A stretch of DNA of 64,000 nt from Scolanthus callimorphus. Its lineage: Eukaryota > Cnidaria > Anthozoa > Actiniaria > Edwardsiidae. This document shows, piece after piece, positions 1 to 11,775 of this stretch (position 1 is the stretch's first letter; each line of letters opens with the position of its first letter). A program made the translations under genes and the position numbers. The stretch lies in assembly GCA_033964015.1 (NCBI GenBank), contig CM066925.1, forward strand, positions 3,671,199 through 3,735,198, read 5' to 3'. The notes beneath the pieces are model-generated. The model had not been told where the DNA came from and did no database searches. It saw only the letters and a list, made by a program, of their open reading frames with translations.

Positions 1-65
1 CACAAAACCGAAAAGATTTTTGAAATATCTCATCCCGTTAAGAAGTTATGGATATTTTAAGTTTG
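1..65. repeat. dispersed repeat fragment, inverted copy at 20684-20748
   Basis: Bases 1-65 match the reverse complement of 20684-20748 with about 6 differences in 65. Both copies are short and neither has visible ends, so this is a fragment of a dispersed family that starts outside the window. The rest of 66-832 holds no gene that I recognise. A short open frame at 550-810 has no recognisable domain and no splice context. Confidence 0.6.
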
Positions 66-832
66 TATTTCCACTGAACGCTGACCAAAACAAAATGAAG
101 TAAATGGAGGACGAACCACTTGACAGACTCAACTCGTTGGTTTACGCTGGACCAATTAACGGTCTCGCCACTGTCCCTGCCGGCACTATCTGCGATTTAG
201 TTCGTATGATACTACAAATGAATCACTTCTCTTTTAACGAACAACTTTATCTTCAACTCAGGTATATTAAGGCATGGGTGTTTTTCAAAAAAATGCGAAA
301 AATACTGAAAAAATTCTCTAGGGTAGATAAATATCTTCTGTAGAATGTTTTTCGTTAAGGTTGGTACACCCGGTGAGATGTTTCATTTGATGTATTTGGT
401 TACCATGTCAACGGGTTGCGTGACTTGCAAGAGCGTGACAAAGGCACAATTTTCTTTCAGTCCTCTGCATTCGATGGGGGTCATACCAATGGTTTCCCAA
501 TGGGTCTTTTTATGACCAGTGTCTGGCGTATATTACCATTCCAACGAGGATGGGTGTCCAAGTTATCCACATTTTAAGAAAAGGAGAGGTATCATATTAC
601 ATCATCACAAATAAGGCTATCCTAAAAAACATTTCTAGCCGTCCTCGTTGGATCAATAATCTACACTATATAACAAACACTATAATGCACTCTGGGGAAC
701 GATTTCGCTTTTCCCCATTGAATGCGGAGGCCATTTTCCTAGAAATTAAATTTAAAGTCAGAGGTCATGCATTTGTTGCCATAGAGACCAACATTGATGA
801 AAATGATTGAGAATGATCAAAGGTATTCAACT

Positions 833-897
833 GTATTTTATTTTCACTGCATACCTATTACCGCATCATGGTAAGCTAAGTTATGGGATGTGTCCGC
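833..897 (+). repeat. 65-bp direct repeat, copy 1 (copy 2 at 1159-1223)
   Basis: This 65-base block recurs without differences at 1159-1223. The two copies flank 898-1158, whose right part (990-1158) is the start of a 172-bp block also present at 11505-11676. A 65-bp duplication is too long for an ordinary transposon target duplication. A template-switch or repair duplication that brought in a distant segment fits better, but this is inference. Confidence 0.85.
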
Positions 898-989
898 GAC
901 TACCATGGGCAGCAGTAGGCATGCAGCGAGGGCGAGGAGCATGTAGTGTCCCCAACCGACACCAGGGGAGGTGGGTGGGGCAAAAAACC

Positions 990-1161
990 GCTTGACCACC
1001 CGTTACGCCGATAACTGACAACGGAACACAGAAGACGCCGGAAATTTAAACTATAGGGGCCGCAAAGCATCATGCACGCCAGTATGCAGCTAACACCGAT
1101 TGATTGGGCGATTCCGATAAACTTTCACGATGCGCTAATTAATATGCAGATGAAAATAGTA
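990..1161 (+). repeat. 172-bp block identical to 11505-11676
   Basis: By eye, all 172 bases match the copy 10,515 bp downstream. The copies sit in different surroundings: here the block runs into the 65-bp repeat, while there it abuts the 5' remnant of a Penelope-like element. No open reading frame or clear RNA gene is visible. Both copies are preceded by a short run reading caaaaaacc and by a gtgtcggttggg-type motif in opposite orientations. Confidence 0.85.
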
Positions 1162-1223
1162 TTTTATTTTCACTGCATACCTATTACCGCATCATGGTAA
1201 GCTAAGTTATGGGATGTGTCCGC
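1159..1223 (+). repeat. 65-bp direct repeat, copy 2
   Basis: Second copy of the 833-897 block. It overlaps the last three bases of the 172-bp block. Sequence after the copies diverges but keeps a faint resemblance (ctacc and atg in register), suggesting that the duplicated tract was originally longer. Confidence 0.85.
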
Positions 1224-1600
1224 TCCTACCCATGCCCTTGCAATATTCATTGCTGACTATGCGAAAACCACAGAAAGTGGAAACGTGGAAAAGGAAAGAT
1301 CGTAAGATGGGATAAAATGATAAGATAGGATTGAATGATAGTTCTTTAAAAGACTTCTCTTTCCAATACTCAGATTTCCTATTTAACAAGACAGAGGGTT
1401 CTATGGTGCCTCCTTAGCTCAAATATCATTGAAAGATCTATAAGAATGAACTGTTTTCTCCAAAGCGAACTGTCGTCGTTATTGCTTTACCACGCAAGTA
1501 CTAGTAAATTGTTGGAAGTAGGTAATAATAAAATACTATATGGACTTCTATAGCGCATATGCATTTCTGTTCTAAGCGCTTACAATATAACAGTTAAATA
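1224..1600. other. no gene seen
   Basis: AT-rich sequence with only short, undistinguished open frames on both strands. I see no splice-bounded exon, repeat array or RNA gene here. Confidence 0.5.
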
Positions 1601-1933
1601 GGGTGGCTTCACACTTAGGCTTCGGCTGAACGACAAAGCCATGACGAAAGACCGCCAAAGCGACTGAAGCGAAGCAATTGCAACCTACAGCCTTCAATCA
1701 CATCGCACGGCGAATGCAAGTGAGTGACGGTTTTGAGTTTTCGAAAAGGGTAAGGTACTGTACTTAGATTTAAAGTATACGCTGCGTTATACTTAGATCG
1801 CACTTCGGCAGTTGAAGACGCGGCGTAAACATAACTACAAAGTATCTTACTTGAGCAGTCAACATGGCGTTCACACTGAAAGTAGCCCTAAGCATACTGA
1901 AGACCTCCTTACGAGCGTTAGTGTGAACCCACC
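1601..1933. mobile_element. candidate MITE with short inverted ends, TA flanks
   Basis: The left end gggtggcttcacact and the right end agtgtgaacccacc are inverted matches with one substitution and a one-base offset. Both ends are flanked by TA, as expected for Tc1/mariner-like insertions. The 333-bp interior has no coding capacity. The inverted match is short and imperfect, so the boundaries are tentative. Confidence 0.4.
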
Positions 1934-3054
1934 TAGTATGAAAAGTATGGCGTCCCCGTCTATGTCACTTATGCGGCCACAGACGGCTGTGAGAATGGGG
2001 CTGTTCCACGTGATTGGATGGAATTAGTATCCGCGTCATTAGGGTAAAGGCAGGCCGTACAGCGACGCGCAGGTTGAGTCTAACAATCTATGAAAGCGGA
2101 ACTGTGAAAAGCGGCCTAGAAAACACACCGAAAGGCCAACCAACTCAGGAAACTGTCAAAAGCAACGCACTGAAGAAAGGCCAACCATTAACGAGGTAAC
2201 TAATTTTATGGGAAAACTAAGTGCTCCTTTTGGATAAAACGCAGGGGGTCCTTTTAATTTCAGGGGTGTAACCAAGAAGGCGGAAATTTTTTTTTTTTTT
2301 TTCCCTGAGAGACTGGGTGCAAAGGTAAGGCCACGCCTGTAGTAACTATTAGTGAGAACCATGTGATCCACCAATTTCCATGCCTTTTCCGAGAGCGTAC
2401 AGTCAAAGTCGTTAACCAGTGTTAACCAGATTCTCTACCGCCGCTTTGTGTGTGCTCATTCCATGAGACTTTCAAAAGAGTTAACATCCTCTGAAATGCC
2501 TTTCCGGTTATCTCGGGATCGGATCTCACGTCCGGGCGTGTTGAAGAGGAACCTCGCCCCAAGGGCGCTTATACGCGTAACAGAACAACATAACTATGTC
2601 ATGTTCTTCGGGCCCCCGGGGAAATAATCCAACCGGTCATGGAGAAAGCGCCAGTTCTGGATTTCCGTGAGGGGCCTGCCCCTGTGATTAGTGGAATACA
2701 TATCAAGAACATTTCGCCAAAAACTGTTGTTTTGTCGACGTTGCAAAACTTCCTTATTAAGAAATTCCCCCTTACCTTATTTGGATGGTCTGTGAGTACT
2801 TTCCCTCATATCTTAGCGAAAAAAGCAGGAAATCTTACCAAAACTTGCAGATACTGGAAAAACATCATTTTCTTGGTAGCCATTTTGTTTTTGCCCCCCG
2901 CCGAGGGACCTGAGACACGTTTTGAACACCACAGGTAACCCGCGCGGATTTGCCAAAAGAGACGACAACACTTCCTAGATACGAATATGCGATGCCCTGG
3001 ACTACCACTTGCACATACAATCTGCAAGATGGGAAGCTTAACTGAAAGAGACGA
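1934..3054. other. no gene seen
   Basis: Contains a poly-T tract at 2288-2302 and an open frame at 2639-2938 without any recognisable domain. I cannot support a gene here. Confidence 0.45.
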
Positions 3055-3058
3055 TTAA

Positions 3059-4205
3059 GAGCCGCTGCCTGTAAATATCAAACATCGTCCGACAGATCAA
3101 AAAAATCGACCTACAGTTTATTTTATAAAATGAGCTGCCATATGGAACTATTTTCGAAAATGGAGTTTAAAATTTTCAGCGAGTTTAATTTTTCGAGAAA
3201 TCTCGTCAAGTCTGATTTCACCCAAATAGGGCTCGTCGCGACAACGAAAATCGCAAAATGTTGCCTAGATTGGGAAGCCTCGCAAAGCCTGAAAGCGAAA
3301 GATATTGAGATTTTGTTTTCGATCTCATAAAAGTGGGTCATCTAGATGGCTGGAAAACGGAAAGGTTATTTTTGCTTTTGATTTTCCAAAAAATTTACCG
3401 GACCCTATATGAGCCCCGTCAAAAGCAAAAATCGTTCTGCTTAAATTTGGCTAGAATTCAGGGGCAAGAATCTCAGCTGGTGCGCATCGAATTTTCAATA
3501 TAAATGTTTTTACATTATTCCCAACCTTTCATTTCTATCATATAAAAAAATTAATCGCGGCCCGCAAATATTTACCTTCTACGAGAGCGAAACGTCGAAG
3601 TCACTTTTGCATTTTTCACATGACACGCGATTCAAATTGACTTCATGCCAGGAAGGGAAATATTCACATTTACTTGTTTGAATTGTTCTAAAAAGGCATT
3701 TATTATTATAGAAATAGTCATAGAAGTCAGGTTAGCTGTCGTAGCTTTAGATTTAGTGAATATACAGATTTAGAAATTTCCAATCTGTGAACATAATTAG
3801 CATAAAGCGAGACAGCACTTGCGTGAGAAGTTGATAAACTACGAAATCTTTTCTTAGAGAAGGAATTTTCCCAACATGTACACTAGTTGCTCCTGAAAGG
3901 AATCGCTCCTTTTATTTTACCACTGGAAGATAAGATAACTTTAGTATTTTTAGGCTTCGAAGTGCAAAACATGGTTTTGCTGTTTCAATTGTTTTCCCAG
4001 CCGATGCTAAATTGAATTACTTTAGCCGAGTTATTTTTAGCGCGTGGAAATGAATATGAATTAAAAGCTCTCATAAATCAGGAAATAAAATAAATGAATT
4101 ACTAGCAAATGTACTCTTTGATTTGGGTTTATAATTTGAGTCTTTGGTTTTTCAATTTGCTGATTTTGCATCTTACCAGGTTTTCTGAGATTTAGGCATT
4201 ACGCG
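3059..4205 (+). repeat. left inverted arm of the TTAA element
   Basis: Matches the reverse complement of 6595-7749. The 3130-3330 stretch and its inverted partner 7478-7678 both stay open for 66 codons with nearly the same peptide. No protein family is recognisable, and conserved openness between two arms of one palindrome is not evidence of a gene. Sequence at 4300-4560 looks like a diverged tandem copy of about 3925-4200, so the inner arm has grown by duplication. Confidence 0.75.
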
Positions 4206-5145
4206 GTTTTGTAATGTTTTGTAACACTGGAGAAAGCAACTCGGCGCGAGAACACAGTTTCCACGCAGAAGATGACTAATTTATATCGCTCCATTTATTT
4301 CGTAAAGAGGAAGGTAAGATAGTTTGATAGTTTTTAGTTCTGTGGTCGCATTCCTTTTCAGTTTTGCTGTGTGAGTTGTTTTCCAATACATAGCCCAATT
4401 ATTTTTAGCACATAAATAAAAAAGAATGAAATGCTTTCATAAATCGGAAGCGGTTTTGATGGCAACTTTAATGAATTCTTATAAACAAAACGTTGATACT
4501 TTTGGGTGTTTGGTCTCTACACTTTCTGATTTTCTGTCATACCAATTTTTTTATTGATAGTTCTATAGAATGCTGTCCACAACCTCTTCATTTTATTTTT
4601 CTTTAAAAACTACAAAACTACAGGAGCACAGGGAAACAGCTTCTTGGATAGCCTGTTCATATGACGCCCTTAATAGTGCACAGGAGGAATGGGCGTGGCC
4701 AGTCCTAGTTCCTCACAAACTTTCTTCATTGAGCCCATTTAACTATGGACCAGCTGGCAAATATTGTACTGGTCAAAAAACGATCGGATGCATAAGAGCG
4801 CGGTCACATCCTTTAAACGATACAAACAATAACTAAAAAATAAAGTGAGCAAAACAATGAATAATTCGATAACAACAATAACATAACGATAACAAGGCAA
4901 GGCTAATGATAGATAATCACCTTATCGCTCATCACGTCTTACACTTGCAAATATAATCATAGGCTCGATCATAGGCGTACATTTGTCTTGATCTTGATAG
5001 TGGTAGGTGACTTAATGCAGCAACTAGCAGACCTGCTCGAGCAAAAAGAAGCCTTGGTTCGCTCTTCACGTCACTATCGTGTATCGTTCCCGATTTTTAA
5101 GAACTTCAGATGTCCTGTGATGTCTGTTGTACATTCGCGCATAGA

Positions 5146-5231
5146 GACGCAGGGGGGGGACTGCGATTTAGGCGTTACGCGATTAGAAACGCAGGGGGGG
5201 GGGGACTGCGATTTAGGCGTTACGCGATTAG
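5146..5231 (+). repeat. tandem duplication with G-runs inside the TTAA element
   Basis: A unit of about 42 bases made of a G-run (8 and then 10 G), actgcgatttaggcgttacg and flanking bases occurs twice in a row. It contains the conserved arm sequence that pairs with about 6585-6605. The differing G-run lengths suggest slippage. Confidence 0.7.
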
Positions 5232-5332
5232 AAATTTGGACAAGTCAGCACTCAAATCGTTTGATTTTGGGTGCGCGTTTGTTAACTCCCTCTACAATCA
5301 ACTCAACTGAACTGTGAAATCTAAATCTATTT

Positions 5333-5950
5333 AAAATGCAACAATCGCCAAGCAAACGTTTCCCACGTGACCAGATGTTGTTTGGCAGTCCAAGGTGACC
5401 GTGAGTTCAGTTTTACGCGCGCTATGGCCTCTTGTGAGTCTTTTAAACTTGTTGGCGGTCCGGGAAAATCCCCTATTTTTGGGCGGGGGTTTCGTCATAC
5501 CTTTTAAGGTTTACAATCAGGCCTCCGGTACCTTTTACGGGTAAAATTCGAAAACTTGAAATTTTTCCAGATACTGAGATACCTGTTAGAGGTCCGTTCT
5601 AGCAAATCAATTGTGGCACACTTGGTAGCCTGAATTTCAGACGTATTTTCCCTCTGGAAAAACAGAGAATATTTCGAGGGAAATTCGTCTTGTTGGTACA
5701 TTTTAGGCGTCAAAATAAACTAAGCGACACCATTTTAGGTACCTTTTAGAGGTAAATCGAAAGTTCCCGACGAGCACCCCCGCCCAAAAAATAGGGGATT
5801 TCCCGGACCGTCAACAAGTTTAAAAGACTCACAAGAGGCCATAGCGCGCGTAAACCTGAACTCACGGTCACCTTGGACTGCCAAACAACATCTGGTCACG
5901 TGATCTTAAAGTCGTGGGAAACGTTCGCTTGGCGATTGTTGCATTTTATG
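5333..5950. repeat. inner palindrome nested in the TTAA element
   Basis: Sequence at 5333-5492 is matched in inverted form at about 5777-5950; both arms contain tggcctcttgtgagtctttt or its complement. The arms are about 160-170 bp and the spacer about 285 bp. It lies in the centre of the larger palindrome and may be a separate MITE. I found no clean target duplication. Confidence 0.65.
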
Positions 5951-6594
5951 CACCAGTCAATTGACAGCCCCGCACCCCCCCATTCGCGCATTAGCGGGGT
6001 ACTAGCGGGGCTTTCGTACAGAATTCACACTTCATTACTGCCCCGTTGGTCGGGAGATGCGCTTTCTTTCACGGCTTCCACACAGTACATCGAGCGGGGA
6101 GTCACTCTCTTCTCCGGGACACAACACAACAGAAACCAGCCCGCTTTCCGGGCTGTCTCACCTCCATATGAACAGCCCCTTACTTCACAAAAGACACGAC
6201 AAATACAGATTTTTGTTACTTGAATTACACGTATTAAATTCTAATCTACACTAGCGAAAGTACATGCAAGTAGAAAAATATGGTTTTATTGCGCTTTGCG
6301 ATCGGCTGCGGCTGCATTGAAAACTGGGCACCATTGACCATTGACATGACTCTTTTCAGTGAGTAAAAATCCTTTGTGTTATCTTTCTAAATTCGTTGGG
6401 CAAGGAGTGCATTCACTCTTTGTTACCCTGGGGACGGTGCATTCACCTCTCAGATTGTCCCCGCAAACCGAGGCGCTCACTGCCTTTCATTTGCCAAAAA
6501 GGTGAATGCCCCGTTGAGTTGATTGTAGAGGGAGTTAACAAACGCGCACCCAAAATCAAACGATTTGAGTGTTGATTGTTCCAAATTTCTAACC

Positions 6595-7749
6595 GCGTAA
6601 CGCCTAAATCTCAAAAAACCTCGTAAGATACTAAATTAGCACATTGAAAAAGCAAAGACTCAAATTATAAACCCAAATAAAAGAGTACATTGCTAGTAAT
6701 TCATTTATTTTATTTCCCGATTTATGAAAGGCGCTTTTAATTCATATTCATTCCCATGCGCTAAAAATAACTCAGCTAAAGTAATTCAATTAGCATCGGC
6801 TGGGAAAACAATTCAAACAACAAAACCAACGTTTTGCACTTCGAAGCCTAAAAATACAAAAATTATCTTATCTTCCAGTTGGCAAAATAAAAGGAGCGAT
6901 TCCTTTCAGGAGCAACTAGTGTACATGTTCGGAAAATTCCTTCTCTAAGAAAAGATGTGTAATTTCGTAGTGAATCAACTTCTCACGCAAGTACTGTCTC
7001 GCTTTATGCTAATTATGTTCACAGATTGGAAATTTCTAATCTGTATATTTACTAAATCTAAAGCTACGACAGCTAGCCTGACTTCTATGACTATTTCTAT
7101 AATAATAAATGCCTTTTTAGAACAATTCAAACAAGTAAATATGAATAATTCCCTTCCTGGCATGAAATCAATTTGAATCGCGTGTCATGTGCAAAATGCA
7201 AAAGTGACTTCGACGTTTCGCTCTCGTAGAAGGTAAATATTTGCGGGCCGCGATTAATATTTCTATATGATAGAAATGAAAGTTCGAGAATAATTTAAAA
7301 ACATTTTTATTGAAAATTCGATGCGCACCAGCTGAGATTCTTGCCCCTGAATTCTAGTCAAATTTAAGCAGAACGATTTTTGCTTTTGACGGGGCTCATG
7401 TAGGGTCCTGTAAATTTTTTGGAAAATCAAAAGCAAAAATAATGTTACCATTTTCCAGCCGTCTAGATGACACACTTTTATGAGATCGAATACAAAATCT
7501 TAATATCTTTCGCTTTCAGGCTTTGCGAGGCTTCCCAATCTAGGCAAACTTTTGCGATTTTCGGTGTCGCGACGAGCCCTATTTGGGTGAAATCAGACTT
7601 GACGAGATTTCTCGAAAAATTAAACTCGCTGCAAATTTTAAACTCCATTTTCGAAAATAGTTCCATACGAGGGCTCATTTTATAAAATAAACTGGAGGTC
7701 GATTTTTTTGATCTGTCGGACGATGCTTGATATTTACAGGCAGCGGCTC
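6595..7749 (-). repeat. right inverted arm of the TTAA element
   Basis: Inverted partner of 3059-4205. The segment 5951-6511 between the inner palindrome and this arm has C-rich and G-rich patches but no gene that I recognise. Confidence 0.75.
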
Positions 7750-7769
7750 TTAAGTGTTTGAAGGGATAC

Positions 7770-8163
7770 CATGGCGGATGACAAAATTTCTCTGAGGGCT
7801 ATGAAAGCATCCGTTTCATCCTGCGGGACGAGACAGTCGCATATAACCCTAAAAAGCTTACAGAAGTGAAGGAGATGTATTTCTCAAATGTGATGAAATA
7901 CCCTGCTTCGATAAGGATCGATAACAGACGATATATGCCGCGGCCTAGGTGTTCTGATGGCTCGGGGCAAAACCAAAGTACGATGCAGGGGAGGTAATTG
8001 TATAACGTGACGGACATCAATATACTGCGAGAGCGGAGTTAGAGCGGCTTACAAAGTCATGGTATAAGAAGGCGCTCACTTTCCAACCGAAGGGCAAAGT
8101 ATTAAAATGTAAAATAGAGGTAATCCAACTGAAAATCAAAACACAATCTCGGAAGAAGGGTTA
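7770..8163 (+). pseudogene. decayed coding remnant, family unknown
   Basis: An ATG in good initiation context (accATGG, 7770) starts MADDKISL. A frame shifted from it is open from about 7793 to 8001 and contains RFILRDETVAYNPKKL and MPRPRCSDGSG. A further open stretch at about 8033-8163 is rich in Lys and ends KTQSRKKG before a stop. The composition looks protein-like, but three frames are needed. I do not recognise a family. It begins 17 bp after the TTAA duplication of the neighbouring element, so an older transposon gene interrupted by that insertion is possible. Confidence 0.22.
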
Positions 8164-8314
8164 AATAACACATAGTGTTGCCTTTGACCCAGAAGTATGA
8201 ATCCTGGCAAATAAGACACACAGATGATCCAGCTTGAAAGGGAGATCTGTATCCAAAGGTAACAACAACCTCTCGTCGTCACGTTGGCCTGCTTTTAGTG
8301 AATTGGCTTACAAA

Positions 8315-8440
8315 AACATTTTGGAATTCTGATTAAGTTTTGTTGCCATGGTACGGTGACTCGCAATCCGCCATATTATAAATAGCAATTTCTTTTTCAT
8401 GTTTGTACGCTAGTCTTTCTGTAACCTAACTAGATATGTC
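8315..8440 (+). repeat. dispersed repeat, second copy at about 37013-37195
   Basis: Shared blocks include ttggaattctgatt, gttgccatggta and agtctttctgtaa in the same order and spacing class as at 37013-37195. The copy here is shorter. No ends are defined. Confidence 0.6.
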
Positions 8441-10854
8441 TTAATAAAGACATTTTCCAACAATATCATGTATTACAAAAGCAAGTGAAATAACTTATAA
8501 TATATATATATATTTTTTTTCATTTTCTTAAGAAATTCCAAGTTATCCAATTAGCTTACCTGAGGATAGTTGTCCTTTATAAATAGATGACAACCTTTAA
8601 CTTTCACCTTCTCCTGTGCGAGTTAAAGAGGTCTAAATAAAACAATCCAAGATAGCCGCCACTCTGGCTACTGAGTCACGTGATAAGCGCCTCCATGGTG
8701 ACAAACTAGGTTAAAATATAGCTCTTCTTGAAACTATTGTACTAAACAATTCCAATAATGATCCATAGTAACATGAGATATGAAGAATAATCCATTTTTT
8801 CAGGCATGCGTTTTGAGCCATGCCTTAAACCCACTGAGGAGGTCTCGAAGGCTAAACAGTAAGTGAGAGGCTAAGTATGGTTGGAAAACATTGTCGACCT
8901 CTCCCCAAAACAAGATATCTCCAGCGGTTTTAAAAATCGAGAATTAAGGCACGATAGAGAGTTATAACAATGGGCGGTAAAGGGGCGTAGTAAAATTTCT
9001 ACTTGATTTTTTTTTTTTTTTTTTTTCTTCAAATGGCTCGAAGAAATGCCCTACCCGGACGCCGTCGCGAATGATTCGGTGAGGATCTACATCATGACGG
9101 TTAGGCAAATAGGCGGCAAATAGGCAAGAGACTCCCATACTGGTAAGTTACCGTGACCATTCCCGCCTTGAAGAATTTTGGGTCACGAAATTAACCGGAG
9201 GGGCCAACGAAGGGTTGGGTTCCCTGTGTGATACTTCAAACATGAGTATCCGTTGCGTCTTTCTTATTTCTGCGGCAGCCGTTACGCGCGAGATGAAAAA
9301 CAAAATTACCGCTTGCTTAACAAAAACAAACAAAATGATGCGATAACTAAAAGGGAACCCAACCCTTCGTTGACCCCAGCCCTGAACGCGAAGAACAGGA
9401 TGGTATAGAACACAGAGCAGGCTCCCCAGGGTCAACGAAGGGATAAAGGGATAAAGGGTACACAAAAAGTAAAGAACTTATAAACCTGACAAATGTTTTC
9501 TAAACGACCAGCGGGGTCCCTGTGGTATGGGAAAGCACAAAGATACCGTCATTAACAGCCTAGCTGTATGTATCAATAACAATAACAATAACTGGACCTG
9601 GTACGTTGACCACCACGCGGCTTCCAAAATGGAGGCAGCTTTTATGGCAATTTAGTTAGTACAAGGTCTAATAAGATCCAACATCTCCTGGGGATCAGTA
9701 AATACCACTGAGCGCGCGCGGATTTAATACGAGCTGCAGCAAATTTATCGGCCTAAGCATGAGTTTTTTTTAGTATGGCACAAAGGCGCCTCCTGTGTTT
9801 CCAACTTGCTATAGCGCCTTAACTGTCCTTTACGGACCCTATGGTGGATAGGACAGAACAAGAATATGTATGCTGTAATTATACTAGTAAAATAATTAAT
9901 AATCTTCACAGTTCCCTATCCCCACATGGTGAAACGAGATTTAAGTACGCTTGGACACACACAACACTTCTAAGACAGCGCACGCTTGAAGAATGACCAC
10001 GGATGACACTGCTTATTAAAGTGCGAAAAACCTACAATGACCCTTTAACGCATGACTAGACTGACTAGATAAGACAATAGCGCTGTTCACGCCGACGTCA
10101 TATATTGTTGTTAATATGCCAACGAGAGATCGATTGGTTAACAGAACAAAGGGCGCTATCCAATCTACGGTTGGAACTCATAGCATTACAAAGGCAATGT
10201 TGATATACAGTGAATAGCGATATAAATCGAGGTCCTGTTTCTTAAACCACTACACTTTATAGAACTTGAGAACTAACCACAGAATGATACATCTAAAAAA
10301 CACTCGTAATTGCAAGCTACACGCATAAATTGCAGTCCGTATCCAAGGGATCAGACATTACATCTGTAAACCGCAACTGAAAATTGATACGGATATTTGC
10401 GGTTTACAAAATATATACAAACATTTACATATACTGTAACTCACTAAAGACTACAGGTGGCGCGTAATTTAAAAATGCGAAAACTCTGTCGAACGAAATA
10501 TATAAGGCAAACCCAGAACCCGGATAATCATACAGAAAATTTGAAAGCTGCAAAATTAACGAAACTATATCAGCTCTGACACACGACAAAGGCGGACCTC
10601 GATGAGACTTGTGATAACAACTCTATAGATCAAAGACCAGTATGTTCAAAGAGCTACGAAATAAAATAAAACAGGCTAGAAATATGTACGTAATAGGGTC
10701 AAAACAGTACGAATAGGCTAACGAGCAGACCTAAAACAGCTAGATAAACAACAGTGTGTGAAGCAATAAAACAACCGAGCCCTCGCCGATGAACTGGAAA
10801 TTTAAGTACGATATAATTTCAAATGGCAACTAGTATCCATAATGTAGCGTAAAT
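8441..10854. other. long stretch without a supported gene
   Basis: Holds a short (TA)n/poly-T tract at about 8498-8520, a poly-T run at about 9007-9026 and an inverted repeat at 9203-9373 (listed separately). Open frames are short and lack domains or splice context. A minus-strand frame at 9148-9465 is a by-product of the inverted repeat. Confidence 0.5.
9203..9373. repeat. inverted repeat with 21-bp arms
   Basis: Bases 9203-9223 (containing cgaagggttgggttccc) are repeated in inverted form at 9353-9373, separated by about 130 bp. A further partial copy (gggtcaacgaaggg) lies near 9428. This resembles the ends of a small MITE, but I found no target duplication. Confidence 0.55.
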
Positions 10855-11290
10855 ATTCTCTTCGCCAACCAGCGGTATGCATAATATAGCAGGAATGTAC
10901 CTTCGTCGAGCGGTATCCATAGATATCCGAACTGTATTCTTCGCCAATTGCGGTATTCAGAGATATATATAGACCTTCGCCTACGAGCGGTACCCAATTT
11001 ACTCTTCGCAAACATGCGGAATTCAGAGCTATATAGATCCTCGCCTACGAGCGGTATCCGTAAATACATCCAAATACTCTTCGCCAACGAGCGGTATCCA
11101 AATAACAAATGATATACTCATCGCCAACTAGCGGTATCCAATGAGATATAGATCTTCGCCTACGAGCGGTATCCGTAAATACATCCAAATACTCTTCGCC
11201 AACGAGCGGTATCCAAATAACAAATGATATACTCATCGCCAACTAGCGGTATCCAATGAGATATAGTTCTTCGCCTACGAGCGGTATTCC
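10855..11290. repeat. minisatellite with 115-bp higher-order unit
   Basis: About 12 monomers of 36-40 bp share the core cgcc(a/t)acgagcggtatcc, starting near 10863. In the right half, three monomers form a 115-bp unit: cores at 11042, 11157 and 11272 are exactly 115 bp apart, and the intervening sequence is almost the same in the two units. The left half is more diverged. Open frames across it on the minus strand follow from the repeat and are not proposed as genes. Confidence 0.85.
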
Positions 11291-11504
11291 AAAAGATAAG
11301 GCATATTTTTGTAGGCCAACTAGCCGAGTTAACAACGCAAATATATTGAACGTGAAATAACTAAGACTATAGTTACCTCAACCTGTAACGTCTGGAGAGC
11401 AGCAGGACAAGTCATGGCTGGAATTAGGAGCGACGGGAGCAGGTAAAGAATCCGCCATTATAGATAGGAGCTGGTGTCGGTTGGGAGGCCCAGCAAAAAA
11501 CCAG

Positions 11505-11676
11505 GCTTGACCACCCGTTACGCCGATAACTGACAACGGAACACAGAAGACGCCGGAAATTTAAACTATAGGGGCCGCAAAGCATCATGCACGCCAGTAT
11601 GCAGCTAACACCGATTGATTGGGCGATTCCGATAAACTTTCACGATGCGCTAATTAATATGCAGATGAAAATAGTA
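11505..11676 (+). repeat. 172-bp block, second copy
   Basis: Identical by eye to 990-1161. Its right edge is followed by the 5'-truncated Penelope-like remnant, separated by about 100 bp of unassigned sequence. Confidence 0.85.
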
Positions 11677-11775
11677 GATTGTTTGCATCCCTCAGAGTCA
11701 TTGGTTTTGAGATGGACCATCCCCCTCAGTTTTACGTCCGCCATTTTGGATCGGGCTTCCGCCCAGGCCTTAACT

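Larger units (their letters stand above)
3059..7749. mobile_element. long-TIR non-autonomous element, TTAA target duplication
   Basis: The outermost bases gagccgctgcctgtaaat recur in inverted form ending at 7749, and TTAA flanks both ends (3055-3058 and 7750-7753). Inverted similarity continues for about 1.15 kb per arm (roughly 3059-4205 against 6595-7749), with about 90% identity by eye. No transposase is visible. TTAA duplications are typical of piggyBac and Kolobok (also Sola3) elements, so this is probably a non-autonomous relative of one of them. The left arm is split: sequence matching 6512-6605 appears at 5200-5310, about 1 kb further in than expected, implying an insertion or local amplification at about 4210-5200. 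Confidence 0.8.

Noticed and set aside
3130..7678. Matching 66-codon peptides in the two arms of the TTAA element as a conserved gene
   Set aside because: The arms are copies of one another, so similarity follows from the DNA; no domain is visible and other frames are conserved to the same degree.
9148..9465. 105-codon minus-strand frame
   Set aside because: It spans an inverted repeat and lacks any recognisable motif or exon boundary.
10855..11290. CRISPR-like array (regular short repeats with spacers)
   Set aside because: The spacers are themselves repeated in a 115-bp unit, the repeats vary, and the surroundings are eukaryotic. It is a minisatellite.
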